Assembly: GCA_035310125.1 (NCBI GenBank)
Contig: DATGEP010000193.1
Location: 1-33,706, forward strand
Length of the DNA stretch: 33,706 nt
From: DATGEP01 sp035310125
Lineage (GTDB): Bacteria; Chloroflexota; Ktedonobacteria; Ktedonobacterales; JADMIN01
Direction of reading: 5' to 3'
Part shown: positions 24,508 to 33,380 of the stretch, one piece after another
How positions within the stretch are numbered: the stretch's first letter is position 1
Layout of the letters: every line of letters begins with the position of its first letter
Made by a program: the position numbers and the translations under genes
Notes under the pieces: model-generated
What the model saw: the letters and a program-made list of their open reading frames with translations, nothing else
What the model was told of the DNA's origin: nothing
The model's database searches: none

Positions 24508-25713
24508 TCACGCTGGGATGCGCTCGATGATGGTGGCGATGCCCTGCCCTACGCCAATACACATGGTCGCCAGGCCATAACGGCCACCGCGCCGCTCTAG
24601 CTCGTAGAGCAGCGTGGTGAGGATGCGGGCGCCAGAACAGCCGAGGGGGTGGCCCAGCGCGATAGCGCCACCGTTGACGTTGGTGCGTGATGCGTCCAGC
24701 CCCAGTTCGCGCATGCACTGCAACGACTGTGAGGCGAAGGCTTCGTTGAGCTCCACCAGATCGAGGTCACCCACCGTTAAACCGGCGCGCTGAAGGGCTT
24801 TGCGTGTTGCGGGGATGGGGCCGAGGCCCATGCACGCCGGGTCCACGCCTGCTACGGCGCAGCTCACTATGCGGGCGCGCGGTTTCCATCCGGCGGCGGC
24901 GGCTTTGCCAGCGGAGGTAAGCACCAGCGCGGCGGCACCGTCATTGATGCCGGAGGAATTCCCAGCGGTAACGGACCCGCCCTTGCGGAAGACCGGCCTC
25001 AGCTTCGCGAGCTTCTCTACGGTGCTATCACCGCGAGGCTGTTCGTCGGTCTCGAAGCGGGCGGTTTCGCCTTTGCCCGCCGGCACATCCACGGGCACGA
25101 TCTCGTCGCGGAAGCGGCCCGCCTGGATGGCGGCGAGGGCACGGCGGTGGCTTTCGGCGGCGAACGCATCCTGGTCCGCACGCGAGACGTTGTAGCGCTC
25201 GGCGACATTCTCCGCGGTCTCGCCCATGCTGTAGGGATGGTGCATCTCGGCGAGCCGCGGGTTCACGAAGCGCCAGCCCAATGTGCTGTCTTGCAGCTTC
25301 ATCTCGCCGCGCTGGAAGGCCGTCTCGGGCTTGCCGAGAACGTATGGAGCGCGGGTCATGCTCTCGACGCCGCCAGCGACGTACACATCTCCCTCACCAG
25401 CCTGGATGGCGTGCGCGGCGGTGTTGACGGCCTGTAGTCCGGAGCCACAGAGGCGGTTGACCGTCTGGCCGGCGACCTCGATGGGCAGACCCGCCAGCAG
25501 CAGCGCCATGCGGGCGACGTTGCGGTTATCCTCCCCGGCCTGGTTTGCGCAGCCTAGAATCACATCCTCGATGGCGTCGCGTGCGACACCGGAGCGGCGC
25601 ACCGCCTCGGTGATGGCGAGCGCCGCCAGGTCGTCCGGACGTAGCTCTTTGAGCGCCCCCGCATATTTGCCGATGGGCGTGCGTACCGCCGCGAGAATAA
25701 CCGCTTCTTCCAT
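24508..25713 (-). CDS. Thiolase (acetyl-CoA C-acyltransferase / 3-oxoadipyl-CoA thiolase-like)
   Basis: A 401-residue thiolase that would cleave a 3-oxoacyl-CoA with CoA, or condense two acetyl-CoA. The catalytic set is intact: Cys89 in NRLCGSGLQAV, His355 in GHPLGCSGAR and Cys385 in CIGVGQG. VELNEAFASQ and GGAIALGHP are also diagnostic. The length suits both AtoB-type and PcaF-type enzymes. It is the last gene of a minus-strand operon; the enoyl-CoA hydratase stop is 36 nt upstream of its start. With a CoA transferase and hydratase in front, a role in degrading a ring-cleavage product or dicarboxylic acyl-CoA is likely but not proven. Confidence 0.93.
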   Translation of the reverse strand: MEEAVILAAVRTPIGKYAGALKELRPDDLAALAITEAVRRSGVARDAIEDVILGCANQAGEDNRNVARMALLLAGLPIEVAGQTVNRLCGSGLQAVNTAAHAIQAGEGDVYVAGGVESMTRAPYVLGKPETAFQRGEMKLQDSTLGWRFVNPRLAEMHHPYSMGETAENVAERYNVSRADQDAFAAESHRRALAAIQAGRFRDEIVPVDVPAGKGETARFETDEQPRGDSTVEKLAKLRPVFRKGGSVTAGNSSGINDGAAALVLTSAGKAAAAGWKPRARIVSCAVAGVDPACMGLGPIPATRKALQRAGLTVGDLDLVELNEAFASQSLQCMRELGLDASRTNVNGGAIALGHPLGCSGARILTTLLYELERRGGRYGLATMCIGVGQGIATIIERIPA

Positions 25714-25749
25714 TATCGTGCTCGCTTTCGCATGGTAGATCGGACGTGG

Positions 25750-26523
25750 CTACCGCCCCTGGAACTTCGGCGGCTCTTTGGCGAGGAACGCCCGCATGCC
25801 TTCCTTCTGGTCCTCGCTGGAGAAGAGCAGTGCGAAGAGCCGTTTTTCGTAGAGCAGGCCATCTTCCAACGGCACTTCAAATGCTTTGAGGATAGCCTCT
25901 TTGATGAAACGCGACGCGATGGGGGCCTGCTTGGCGACTTCCTGGGCCAGCTTCTTGGCCTCTTCCACATGCTGCCCGTCGGGCACGACTCTGTTCACGA
26001 GGCCCCAGTCGTGCATCTCCTGCGCGGTGGCCTGCCGCCCGGTCAGGCAAATCTCCATCGCGCGGTACTTGCCGATGGTGCGGGCGAGACGCTGGGTGCC
26101 GCCCGCGCCGGGCATGACGCCGATGAGGATCTCCGGCTGGCCGAAGCGTGCCTTCTCGCTGGCGACGATGACATCCGCATGCATCGCAAGCTCATTACCG
26201 CCTCCCAGCGCGTAGCCGCCAACAGCGGCGATCACGGGAGTTTTGACGCGGCGAATACGATCCCAGCCTTCGAAGGGGCCGGTGGCCATCTGGACGGCGG
26301 TTTTGTCGGACATCTCGGCGATATCGGCCCCAGCGGCGAAGGCTTTGTTGCCAGCGCCAGTGAGGACGATGCAGCGAATCGCCTCATCACGGTCTAGCGT
26401 CTCCAGCTCGCCGGCCAGCTCGCCAACGAGCGCCCAGTTGAGCGCGTTCAGCTTATCGGGGCGATTGATCGTGACGACCGCGATTGGCTCTTCTCGCTCG
26501 ACGATGATGTATTGTCCCGGCAC
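25750..26523 (-). CDS. Enoyl-CoA hydratase/isomerase family protein
   Basis: A 257-residue crotonase-fold enzyme that would add water to an enoyl-CoA. The oxyanion-hole segments (KAFAAGADIAEM and ALGGGNELAMHADV) and both catalytic glutamates of hydratases, in GGGNELAMHAD and FGQPEILIGVMPGAGG, are present, so true hydratase activity is expected. The start is GTG 26523 with GAGGAG 6 nt upstream; the longer frame reads through REP elements and should not be used. The spacing to the downstream thiolase is 36 nt and the upstream CoA-transferase beta gene is 174 nt away, the gap holding two REP copies. Confidence 0.93.
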   Translation of the reverse strand: MPGQYIIVEREEPIAVVTINRPDKLNALNWALVGELAGELETLDRDEAIRCIVLTGAGNKAFAAGADIAEMSDKTAVQMATGPFEGWDRIRRVKTPVIAAVGGYALGGGNELAMHADVIVASEKARFGQPEILIGVMPGAGGTQRLARTIGKYRAMEICLTGRQATAQEMHDWGLVNRVVPDGQHVEEAKKLAQEVAKQAPIASRFIKEAILKAFEVPLEDGLLYEKRLFALLFSSEDQKEGMRAFLAKEPPKFQGR

Positions 26524-26543
26524 CGTTGGCTCCTCATCTCTAT

Positions 26544-26597
26544 GGGCGCGGCAGGCGGCGCCCCTACACCACGGGGCGCGGCAGGCGGCGCCCCTAC
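26544..26597. repeat. Two REP-like palindromes inside the catabolic operon
   Basis: Copies at 26544-26567 and 26574-26597, separated by 6 nt. They are a variant of type A with loop GGCAGGCG: GGGCGC...GCGCCC plus CTAC. They lie between CoA-transferase beta and the hydratase and could fold in the transcript. Confidence 0.8.
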
Positions 26598-26697
26598 ACA
26601 ATCAGCCGTTGCAGCATGCGCTATTCGTCCGCCGCGCCACATGGAAACGGCGGCTTTCATACGTATAATAGCATTGTGCGGCCGGGAGAGGCTGCAC

Positions 26698-27474
26698 TCA
26701 GCGCGTCCAGAAGCCGTCGGGGTCGCACTCGCGGATGATACGCAGCTCGTCGGGAGTGGGCGGCTGGGTCTCGCGGGCGTCGGGGGCGATATGCAGGTCC
26801 CAGCCGGTGTTGGCGCGAACCGCTTCGGCGCTGCTGCCGGGATGCCATGTGCGCAGGATCATCTCGTGTGTGCCGTCCGCGAAGCCGAGCACGGCGAGCG
26901 TGGTGATGACAGCGGAGGGGCCGCCGCGCGGCAGGCCGACACGCTGGCGCCAGTCGCCGCCATCGCCATAGCCGGGGCTGGTGATGTAGCTGACATGCTC
27001 AGGAAAACGCTTCTTGTCATGCGCCATGATGATGGCGAGACGGTGCGAGAGCGAGGCGATATCCGCGCCGCCGCCGCTGCCGGGAAGCTTCACAGCGGGA
27101 TGCTCACGGCTGCCGATATACGAGGTGTTGAGATTGCCGAAGCGGTCCACCTCGGCGCCGCCGACGAATCCCAGGTTGGCGCAACCCTGGGCAAGCAATC
27201 CCATGAGGGCGCCGGTGCGGTTGGCCCACTCCGCCCCAAGGATGTTGGGCGCGTCGCCCATCGTGAGCAATAGCTCACGCGAGGGGGTGTCACGCACGAG
27301 GCCATTCTCAAAGAGGCCGGTGGCGTTGGGGGCATGTGTGCGCTTGGCGAGCGCAAAGGCGATGAGCGGCAGCCGCATGCCGACAAAGACGACCTCGCCA
27401 TCGCGAATCTCGCGGGCGGCGCAAACAACCATTAACTCTTGTGGGGTGTAACCGTGTGTAGCCGATGATGCCAT
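26698..27474 (-). CDS. CoA-transferase subunit beta (GctB/IpdB-like)
   Basis: A 258-residue beta subunit of a family-I CoA transferase, resembling glutaconate CoA-transferase B and IpdB. The likely catalytic Glu is Glu56 in GLFENGLV, equal in place to the active-site Glu of GctB. GFVGGAEVDRFGNLNTS and GSGGGADIASLS are typical. ATG 27474 has GGAG 6 nt upstream and lies 59 nt after the alpha-subunit stop; an ATG overlapping that stop gives an unsupported extension. With the alpha subunit it would activate an acid to its CoA ester or, in IpdAB-type enzymes, open a ring. The substrate cannot be read from the sequence. Confidence 0.88.
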   Translation of the reverse strand: MASSATHGYTPQELMVVCAAREIRDGEVVFVGMRLPLIAFALAKRTHAPNATGLFENGLVRDTPSRELLLTMGDAPNILGAEWANRTGALMGLLAQGCANLGFVGGAEVDRFGNLNTSYIGSREHPAVKLPGSGGGADIASLSHRLAIIMAHDKKRFPEHVSYITSPGYGDGGDWRQRVGLPRGGPSAVITTLAVLGFADGTHEMILRTWHPGSSAEAVRANTGWDLHIAPDARETQPPTPDELRIIRECDPDGFWTR

Positions 27475-27533
27475 GTAGGACTCCAAAGAATCAGGCGGGC
27501 GCTGACAGCGCCACATCCACAACGTGGGAAGGA

Positions 27534-28451
27534 TCAATAGCCATAATCCACAGGCGCGGCGAGGTGTTTTTCGCGGGCGGCGAGGGATCGCCAGCGCTCG
27601 GCGCCCAGATGCGCCAGATAGGCGGTGAGATCGGGCTGAGCGAGCACCCAGTTATGGAGCCACGCGGCAAAGCCTTCAGGCGTGCGCGATTGCTCGTGGT
27701 ACTCAGCGTAGGCGGCGTGGTCGCGATTGTAGTAGCCCTGTACTGGAGATGGATGAGCGCCACCGGGCGCGTGGACGACCGCAAGCGTCTTCATGGCGGG
27801 AGCGAGCACGCGGTTGGGATCGCTGAGGATGACCTCAGACGGGACGATCTCTTCGGCGGTGTAGATGACGCCCTGCGCACCAAGAGCCGCCTCTTCACAA
27901 ACGCCCAGGCCACCCCAAACGTGCGCGCGGCCCTCGGCGTCGGCCCGCTGGACATGAATGATCGCGACATCAGGGCGCAGCGCGGGGACAAGCAGCGTGG
28001 GTGTGCCATCGAATGGTGAGGGAGCCAGGCGAATACGGGGGTGGTCGCGAGCGATGTCGCTGCCCAGGAGCGAGCGCATAGGGATGTATGGGACGCCAAG
28101 GGCGGCAGCCTGAAGGGCGAGCGCGATGCTGTAGTTGCTGTGGTCCTCGACGGTGAGCGGATGCGGGAGCCCACGCTCGGTGGCGCGGCGGTAGTTGTAC
28201 CCAAGTCCCTCGCTGACATTGCCGACCCACGCAGCGATGACCCGCGTGACGCAGCCGGCGCCGATCAGCTCGTCGAAGAGGACATCCGAGATGGGGCCAA
28301 TGAGCGTGAGATCGCGCTTGCCCTGGCGGATGATTTCATGTCCGGCGGCGAAGGGAATCAGCGGCTCCAGCGCAAGCCCAATGGCAACGCTGCTGCCGTC
28401 AGGGACGTAGCGGGCAATCGCTTCGGACATCGTCAGCAGTTTAACGCTCAT
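27534..28451 (-). CDS. CoA-transferase subunit alpha (GctA/IpdA-like)
   Basis: A 305-residue alpha subunit paired with the beta gene just downstream. The N-terminal VKLLTMSEAIARYVPDGSSVAIG and LTLIGPISDVLFDELIGAGCV are characteristic of GctA/IpdA relatives; the PcaI-type alpha subunits are shorter. ATG 28451 has GGAGAGG just upstream, and only 9 nt separate it from the GNAT stop, implying cotranscription. It binds CoA while the beta subunit carries the catalytic Glu. Confidence 0.88.
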   Translation of the reverse strand: MSVKLLTMSEAIARYVPDGSSVAIGLALEPLIPFAAGHEIIRQGKRDLTLIGPISDVLFDELIGAGCVTRVIAAWVGNVSEGLGYNYRRATERGLPHPLTVEDHSNYSIALALQAAALGVPYIPMRSLLGSDIARDHPRIRLAPSPFDGTPTLLVPALRPDVAIIHVQRADAEGRAHVWGGLGVCEEAALGAQGVIYTAEEIVPSEVILSDPNRVLAPAMKTLAVVHAPGGAHPSPVQGYYNRDHAAYAEYHEQSRTPEGFAAWLHNWVLAQPDLTAYLAHLGAERWRSLAAREKHLAAPVDYGY

Positions 28452-28460
28452 GACCTCTCC

Positions 28461-29354
28461 TTAGTAGTCGGGATAATCAGCGAGATCGGTATCTATTCTA
28501 CCGGAGGCGCCACTCGAAAGTCGCCCTTGTAGCAGGTTGTAAGTTAGCTCGGGGCCGGGAATCCACTGTTCGATGGTGCCACAGGAACGGAAACCAAGCG
28601 TCTCATAGAGATGGCGCGCTTCCGGCGTCGCGGTGAGCGTGGCGAGCGTACAGCCCGCCTGTTGCGCAGCGCGCAGGGCAAGCGTCAGGAGGTTGCCGGC
28701 GATGCCCTGGCGACGCGCGGCGGGCAGCGTAGCGACGTGATAGACGCCAACGACCTCACCGCGGCGCAGTGTGGCGAGGGCAGCGACCACTCGCCCTGTG
28801 AGGCGTGCGCAGTAGACATCGAAGGCGGGATTGTTGACGGTCCAGCGAGCCATAGGGGCGGAGGGCACGAAGAAGACCTCGCAGACGACGCGCAGGGCAT
28901 CGCGCTCATCGTCGGGGGTGGTGGCACGGCCTAGAAGCGTCTCCGGCGCGGGGGGGCGATTGCGCGGATGCCAATCAGCAAGTGGCAGGTACATAGAGGT
29001 GGCCCCACCCCAGGCATGCTGCATACCAATGGCGCGCAGGCTCTCTCGCAGGCCAGGTGGCTCCAGGCCGAGCGTAAGCCACCACTGGAAGGGCAGATCG
29101 TGCTTCCGGTAAGGGGCGATGGTACGTTCGACATCATCCGGCCCGACGGGGGTGGATGCGGTGTAGCGCATAACGAGGTTGAGCAACATCTCAGGCGCAC
29201 CGGGCGTATACACGCGAATGAAGTCAGGCGTTTCATCTAGATGGGTTCGCGGGAGGTCGGGCAAGTACCCGAGCGAAGCCCAGGCTGCTCCCCAGTTGTC
29301 TTCGACCGCGCGCGCCATGCGCTGCATGTCATCCAGCCCCATGCGCTGCCCCAC
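28461..29354 (-). CDS. GNAT-family N-acetyltransferase
   Basis: A 297-residue acetyl-CoA-dependent acyltransferase. The C-terminal GNAT core is clear: VVGVYHVATLPAARRQGIAGNLL supplies strand four and the RRQGIAG pyrophosphate loop, and LYETLGFRSCGTIEQW gives the last strands. The N-terminal 150 residues are less conserved and may be a second, degenerate GNAT lobe. GTG 29354 is listed; ATG 29342 four codons later is equally possible, as neither has a strong ribosome-binding site. It opens the catabolic operon, 9 nt ahead of CoA-transferase alpha. Its acceptor is unknown and may have nothing to do with the pathway. Confidence 0.8.
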   Translation of the reverse strand: MGQRMGLDDMQRMARAVEDNWGAAWASLGYLPDLPRTHLDETPDFIRVYTPGAPEMLLNLVMRYTASTPVGPDDVERTIAPYRKHDLPFQWWLTLGLEPPGLRESLRAIGMQHAWGGATSMYLPLADWHPRNRPPAPETLLGRATTPDDERDALRVVCEVFFVPSAPMARWTVNNPAFDVYCARLTGRVVAALATLRRGEVVGVYHVATLPAARRQGIAGNLLTLALRAAQQAGCTLATLTATPEARHLYETLGFRSCGTIEQWIPGPELTYNLLQGRLSSGASGRIDTDLADYPDY

Positions 29355-29411
29355 TTTCTCACTTGCTCGCTAAGCCAAAAGCCACTGTGCGCAGCCGGCG
29401 GGCATGCCGCG

Positions 29412-29420
29412 ATTGTAGCA
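29412..29420 (-). promoter_or_regulatory. Possible extended -10 promoter of the catabolic operon
   Basis: On the minus strand TGCTACAAT reads as an extended -10, about 60 nt upstream of the GNAT start; no matching -35 is seen. Confidence 0.35.
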
Positions 29421-29456
29421 TACACACACGCGCGTGCGGGCGAGCCAGCGGGAGGA

Positions 29457-31052
29457 TCATTCCACGGCTTCCTGCCGCGACTCGACGGGATACGCCGCGC
29501 GCCAGGCATTATATCCCCCTTCAAGCGCAAGCGCGTTGAAGCCGAGGCTCCGGAGCTGTCGTGCCACACGGGCACTGGTCGCCTCGTGCGGTCAGGTACA
29601 GTAGGCAACGACGGTGCGGGTGTGATCCGCCGTCGCGGCCCACTGCCGGACTTGATCGGGTAGGACACGGACACTGCCGGGAATCCGTGCCGCGTCCGCA
29701 TCATACTGGCCGCGGGTGCGCACATCCAGCACAATCGGCGGGTCGGCGCTTTGTAGCGCATGCGCCAGCTCCGTCACGGTGATGCGGGGAATATCGCTGG
29801 CATCCTGCCGGAACAGCCCGGATGCGGTCGCTTCGCGCTCCTCCGGGGCAACCTCGCGCGGCTTGGCAACGGTGCGGGCATACCAGTTGGAGAACGGTGT
29901 AGCCGTGACGCCATGCACAACGATGGAAAAGGCAACGACTGTGCCAGTGACCGTGAACAAGCGGAGCGCATCGGGAGCGTTCGCCTCGACCACGAGCAGC
30001 GCCAGGAGCAGCGCGCTTAGTCCGCGCGGCCCAAACCACCCCATGAATGCACGCGCGGGGCGGCTCATTTTGGCGCGCCGCATGAGTAGCTCTATGACCA
30101 CGGGACGGACGATCCCAACCGCTACTACTGCCAGGGCAAGCGCCGCGACGAGAGGAATAGAGCCGAAGAGTGGCCCGAGCGCCGCTCCAAAAAGCAGGAA
30201 GGTCAGCAGCATCGCCATCTCAGCGGTGACTTCTCCATACTCGAGAAAACAATCGCAGAGTGTGACATCGAAGATCGCGACCGCGAGACCACCGAAGAAG
30301 GCGGCGAGAAACCCGTCGCCGCCGATGGCCTGGGCGGCGGAGTATGAGGCGAGCACCAGGCCCAGTCCGTAGAGCGCCTGATATGAATGCGGCACTGAGA
30401 AGCGGGCATCGGCACGGCCCATTAGCCACGCGCCGACTCCACCGATGACAAGGCCGACCGCCGGACTCAACAGCAGCAGCCGCAGCAGAAATCCGATCCA
30501 GCCCAGCGCACCATGCGTGACCCCGCTGCTAATGGCAATCAAAATCAGCACGATGGGCAGCAGCACGACATCGTTCATGCCGGCTTCCACACTCAGCGCG
30601 CGTCGAATCGAGCGCGGAATGCGCTCGTTACGCACGATATCACGCAGCACGACGGGGTCTGTTGAGGCTAACACCGCGCCCAGCAACAGCGAATTGACGA
30701 GTGAAGTCCCCAGCAGAAGATGCGCGGCAACCGCGACGCCCGCCAGCGTGAAGAGTGTGCCTGGCCCCAGCGAGAGCACCGTTACGCGCCAATCACGCCG
30801 TAGCTCATCAACTTGCAGGTTCACCGCGTCCAAAAACAGCACAAGCGCGAGGCTGAGCGTCGCGACCGCGGTGAGCGCGGGCGTGTGTGGCATGATGCTG
30901 ACGACGCCAAGCACGCCCTGACCAAGCACGATTCCAAGTCCAAAGAACAGCATGGGAAACGACAGGGGCGCCCGGCTGATAATGCCAGATACAAGCGCGG
31001 CGGCGATGAGCACGACGGCGATCAACGCGAGCCACAGCGTCAGCATATTCAC
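29457..31052 (-). CDS. CPA1 Na+/H+ antiporter-rhodanese fusion with in-frame UGA
   Basis: A polytopic antiporter with about twelve hydrophobic segments. It has STDPVVL, a CPA1 motif, and an ND pair in VEAGMNDVVLLP, as in NhaP-type exchangers of Na+ and H+. After about residue 410 comes a cytoplasmic rhodanese domain: RITVTELAHAL, then VLDVRTRGQYDADAARIPGSV, then VVAYCT. Codon 487 is UGA (29592-29594). Translation in the same frame goes on as PHEATSARVARQL, then GFNALALEGGYNAW, to a stop at 29457-29459, which is the normal end of a rhodanese of the YC-x-C-P-x-E type, where UGA stands in place of the second Cys. GTG 31052 is chosen because GAGGAGG lies 7 nt upstream. Without read-through the protein ends at 29592 with a broken rhodanese domain. 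Confidence 0.85.
29561..29575 (-). promoter_or_regulatory. Candidate SECIS-like hairpin after the in-frame UGA
   Basis: In the mRNA, 16 nt after the UGA, GTGCC pairs with GGCAC around a 5-nt loop CGTGT. This loosely fits the bacterial SECIS pattern (short stem, G among the first two loop bases, loop about 21 nt from UGA). The stem is only 5 bp and could be chance. Confidence 0.25.
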
Positions 31053-31190
31053 GGCGCACCCTCCTCGGCCCGGTGACGATGCGATGTCATCACACTTTAT
31101 ATGTTCGTTGCTTTCGCAAGCGTACCACAGACGCATCCACAGCGATCGGGGCTGAGCGGCATACGAGTCGAGAGGCGCCGCGCGCTAATA

Positions 31191-31219
31191 TTGACAGTGA
31201 CAGTGGCAATGTGTATAAT
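31191..31219 (+). promoter_or_regulatory. Perfect sigma-70 consensus promoter of the merR-type gene
   Basis: TTGACA (31191-31196), 17-nt spacer, TATAAT (31214-31219). The ATG at 31227 lies where transcription should start, so the message is probably leaderless. TGACAG is repeated in tandem at 31192-31203, overlapping the -35, a possible operator. Confidence 0.9.
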
Positions 31220-31226
31220 GGGCAGC

Positions 31227-31826
31227 ATGGATCACGAAGACGAAGACGACAACGAACGCGGCGAGCTTTCCATCGAGGAGCTGGCAGAAGCGACCGGCGT
31301 GCCGGTGCGCACGGTCCGGTTCTATATCACGGAGGGTCTGCTGCCGGGGCCGGGGTCGCGCGGAAAGGCGGCGGCATATCGTCAGGAGCATCTGGCGCGG
31401 CTGCGGCTGATTCGCCTGTTGGTGCGCCAGCGCCTGCCGCTGGCGGAGATTCGCGGTATTCTCGCGGCGCTTAGCGATGTCGAGGTACATGAGCTGCTGA
31501 CGCAGGAGGAGCAGCGGACGGCGACATTGGAGCGCAGCGCACAAGCGACCTCGCCCCAGACGTATATCGCGGCGCTGCTCGACCATGCGCGAGCGGCACG
31601 AACAGATGCAGCGGGCGTGGCGGCGCCGGCTTTCCAGTCGAAGCCACAGGCGCCGTATGGAAAACACAGCCGGGGTATCGCACAATCGGTTGGGCACGAG
31701 GATCTGTGGTATAAGGTGGCGCTGGCGCCGGGTGTGGAATTGCATGTGAGCGCGGAGGCGCGGCAGCGGTACGCGGCGCTCATCGAGCGGCTGCGCGAGG
31801 TGGCTGAGCGGGAGACTCGTCCTTGA
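31227..31826 (+). CDS. MerR-family transcriptional regulator
   Basis: A 199-residue regulator. The winged HTH is at about residues 15-83: LSIEELAEATGVPVRTVRFYITEGLLP is the recognition part and RLRLIRLLVRQRLPLAEIRGIL the following helices. After a coiled-coil-like stretch and a variable linker, the C-terminal DLWYKVALAPGVELHVSAEARQRYAALIERL may be an effector or dimer domain. No metal-binding Cys set is seen. ATG 31227 (MDHEDED) is chosen because the upstream ATG at 31218 overlaps the -10 box. Divergent from the antiporter; 129 nt ahead of the VWA gene. It may control one or both. Confidence 0.88.
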   Translation: MDHEDEDDNERGELSIEELAEATGVPVRTVRFYITEGLLPGPGSRGKAAAYRQEHLARLRLIRLLVRQRLPLAEIRGILAALSDVEVHELLTQEEQRTATLERSAQATSPQTYIAALLDHARAARTDAAGVAAPAFQSKPQAPYGKHSRGIAQSVGHEDLWYKVALAPGVELHVSAEARQRYAALIERLREVAERETRP

Positions 31827-31955
31827 GGGAGCCCTTTCCAAGTGACGGGAGGGGAATGCGGACCGGGGAGATGCCGGGATTAGAATGGCCGGATACGTGG
31901 CTTCGAGCGTGCCATGCCATGCATGCCATGTATGTGGGCCGGGAGGAGACTTGCG

Positions 31956-33296
31956 GTGAGCAACGAGCAACAATTTGACGAGCATGGCCAACAGCGCGGA
32001 GCCGGCCCTGGGCCGGAGATGCTGCTGGAGCCGCGACAGGAGCGCCGCTTGATCGCGCACGGCGGCTGCACACGGCATGTGGACTTTCTTGTGCGGGTGG
32101 GTGAAGCGCCCCAGGCGGATGAGGCGGACCGGATGCCATTGAATGTGGCGCTGGTGCTGGACCGCAGCGGGTCCATGTCGGGAGAGAAGATACGGACGGC
32201 GAAAAAGGCGGCGCTGGCGTTGCTGGACCGGCTCACCGAGCATGACGCGGTCGGTGTGGTGGTCTTCGACGACCACATAGACACCATCCAGGCAGTGGAA
32301 AAGGTGACACCGGTATTGAAGGCGCATGTGCGAGCGGAGCTTGCCCGCATCGAGGCGCGGGCAAATACGGCGCTGCATGAAGGCTGGCTCACCGGCTGCA
32401 AGGCGATTGCTGAGGTGTTGGGGGCGGGCAGTCCGGATGCCCTTGCTCGCTGCTTCCTGCTGACGGACGGTCAGGCAAATGTGGGCATCACCGAGCCAGA
32501 GGCGATTGCCGGCGAGGCGGCGAACATTCGCGAGCATACTGGAATCGGGACGAGCACGTTCGGCATCGGCGAGGACTATAGCGAGGAGCTTCTGGGGCCG
32601 ATGGCGGTCGCGGGCGGCGGGCAGTTTCATCATCTGCGCACGGCGGGTGAGATTGGCACGACGTTCGTGCGCGAGCTTGGCGAGATGCTGGCGGTCGCGG
32701 CGATCAACGTGCGCCTCGAGCTCGAGGTGTCGGCGAACCTGCCCGTGGACGTATTGAGCGCCTACCGCGCCGCGCCGGACGCTGCCGCCACTCACTGGAC
32801 GGTGGCGCTGGGCGACCTGTTGAGCCGAGAAGAGCGTCACGTGACGGTACGATTCACGTTCCCGCCGCAAGCCGAGGGCAGAGAGCAAGAGACGCTGCGG
32901 GCGCGGCTGGTATGGACGGTGAAGGGCGAGGAGCGGCGCACAGAGTGGCGGGATGTGGTGTTCACTTATGCCGACGCGGCGGCCTGCGATGCGGAGCCGT
33001 TCGATCCAACGGTGATGCACTGGGTGGGGCAGCATCTCTCCGACCGGGCACAGATACGCTCTGTGAGCTTCAGCAAGGGCGGAGAGTATGGGCTGGCGGC
33101 GGCGGAGGTGCGCGAGGCAATGTCGCAGGTTTCGCCCTATGCCGCCGAGTCTCCCGAGCTGCAAGAGGATCTGCGGGCGCTGGAGGAGCTGGCGCAGCAG
33201 ATCGAGCGGGGCGAGATGGACCCTGGCAACATGAAGGAGCGGTACTATCGCTCGCAGACGCGGTCATCGGGGAAGCGGGATCTGCGTAACGAGTAG
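31956..33296 (+). CDS. VWA-domain protein
   Basis: A 446-residue protein with a von Willebrand factor A domain. The metal-ion-dependent adhesion site is complete: DRSGSMSG (69-76, with Asp69, Ser71, Ser73), a Thr in ANTALHEGW, and Asp in LLTDGQANVG. The segment before it (GGCTRHVDFLVRVG) and the C-terminal beta-sandwich-like half with VTVRFTFPPQ match bacterial VWA proteins of unknown role. No signal peptide is seen. GTG 31956 follows GGAGGAG by 7 nt; the frame extends to an ATG at 31914 inside a GCCAT repeat tract but has no start signal there. The C-terminus is charged and helical. Follows the MerR gene, possibly regulated by it. Confidence 0.87.
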   Translation: MSNEQQFDEHGQQRGAGPGPEMLLEPRQERRLIAHGGCTRHVDFLVRVGEAPQADEADRMPLNVALVLDRSGSMSGEKIRTAKKAALALLDRLTEHDAVGVVVFDDHIDTIQAVEKVTPVLKAHVRAELARIEARANTALHEGWLTGCKAIAEVLGAGSPDALARCFLLTDGQANVGITEPEAIAGEAANIREHTGIGTSTFGIGEDYSEELLGPMAVAGGGQFHHLRTAGEIGTTFVRELGEMLAVAAINVRLELEVSANLPVDVLSAYRAAPDAAATHWTVALGDLLSREERHVTVRFTFPPQAEGREQETLRARLVWTVKGEERRTEWRDVVFTYADAAACDAEPFDPTVMHWVGQHLSDRAQIRSVSFSKGGEYGLAAAEVREAMSQVSPYAAESPELQEDLRALEELAQQIERGEMDPGNMKERYYRSQTRSSGKRDLRNE

Positions 33297-33380
33297 GCGA
33301 CATGCAGGGAGTATCCGGTTGATGCGCACAGGTCGTTCTGCGATACTGCATGCAGAGAAAGCGGTAGAGCGGAGGCGATC

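Noticed and set aside
31185..33164. Long minus-strand open frame (659 codons) opposite the MerR and VWA genes
   Set aside because: Its product is Arg/His/Leu-rich without domains, while the plus strand holds two well-supported genes.
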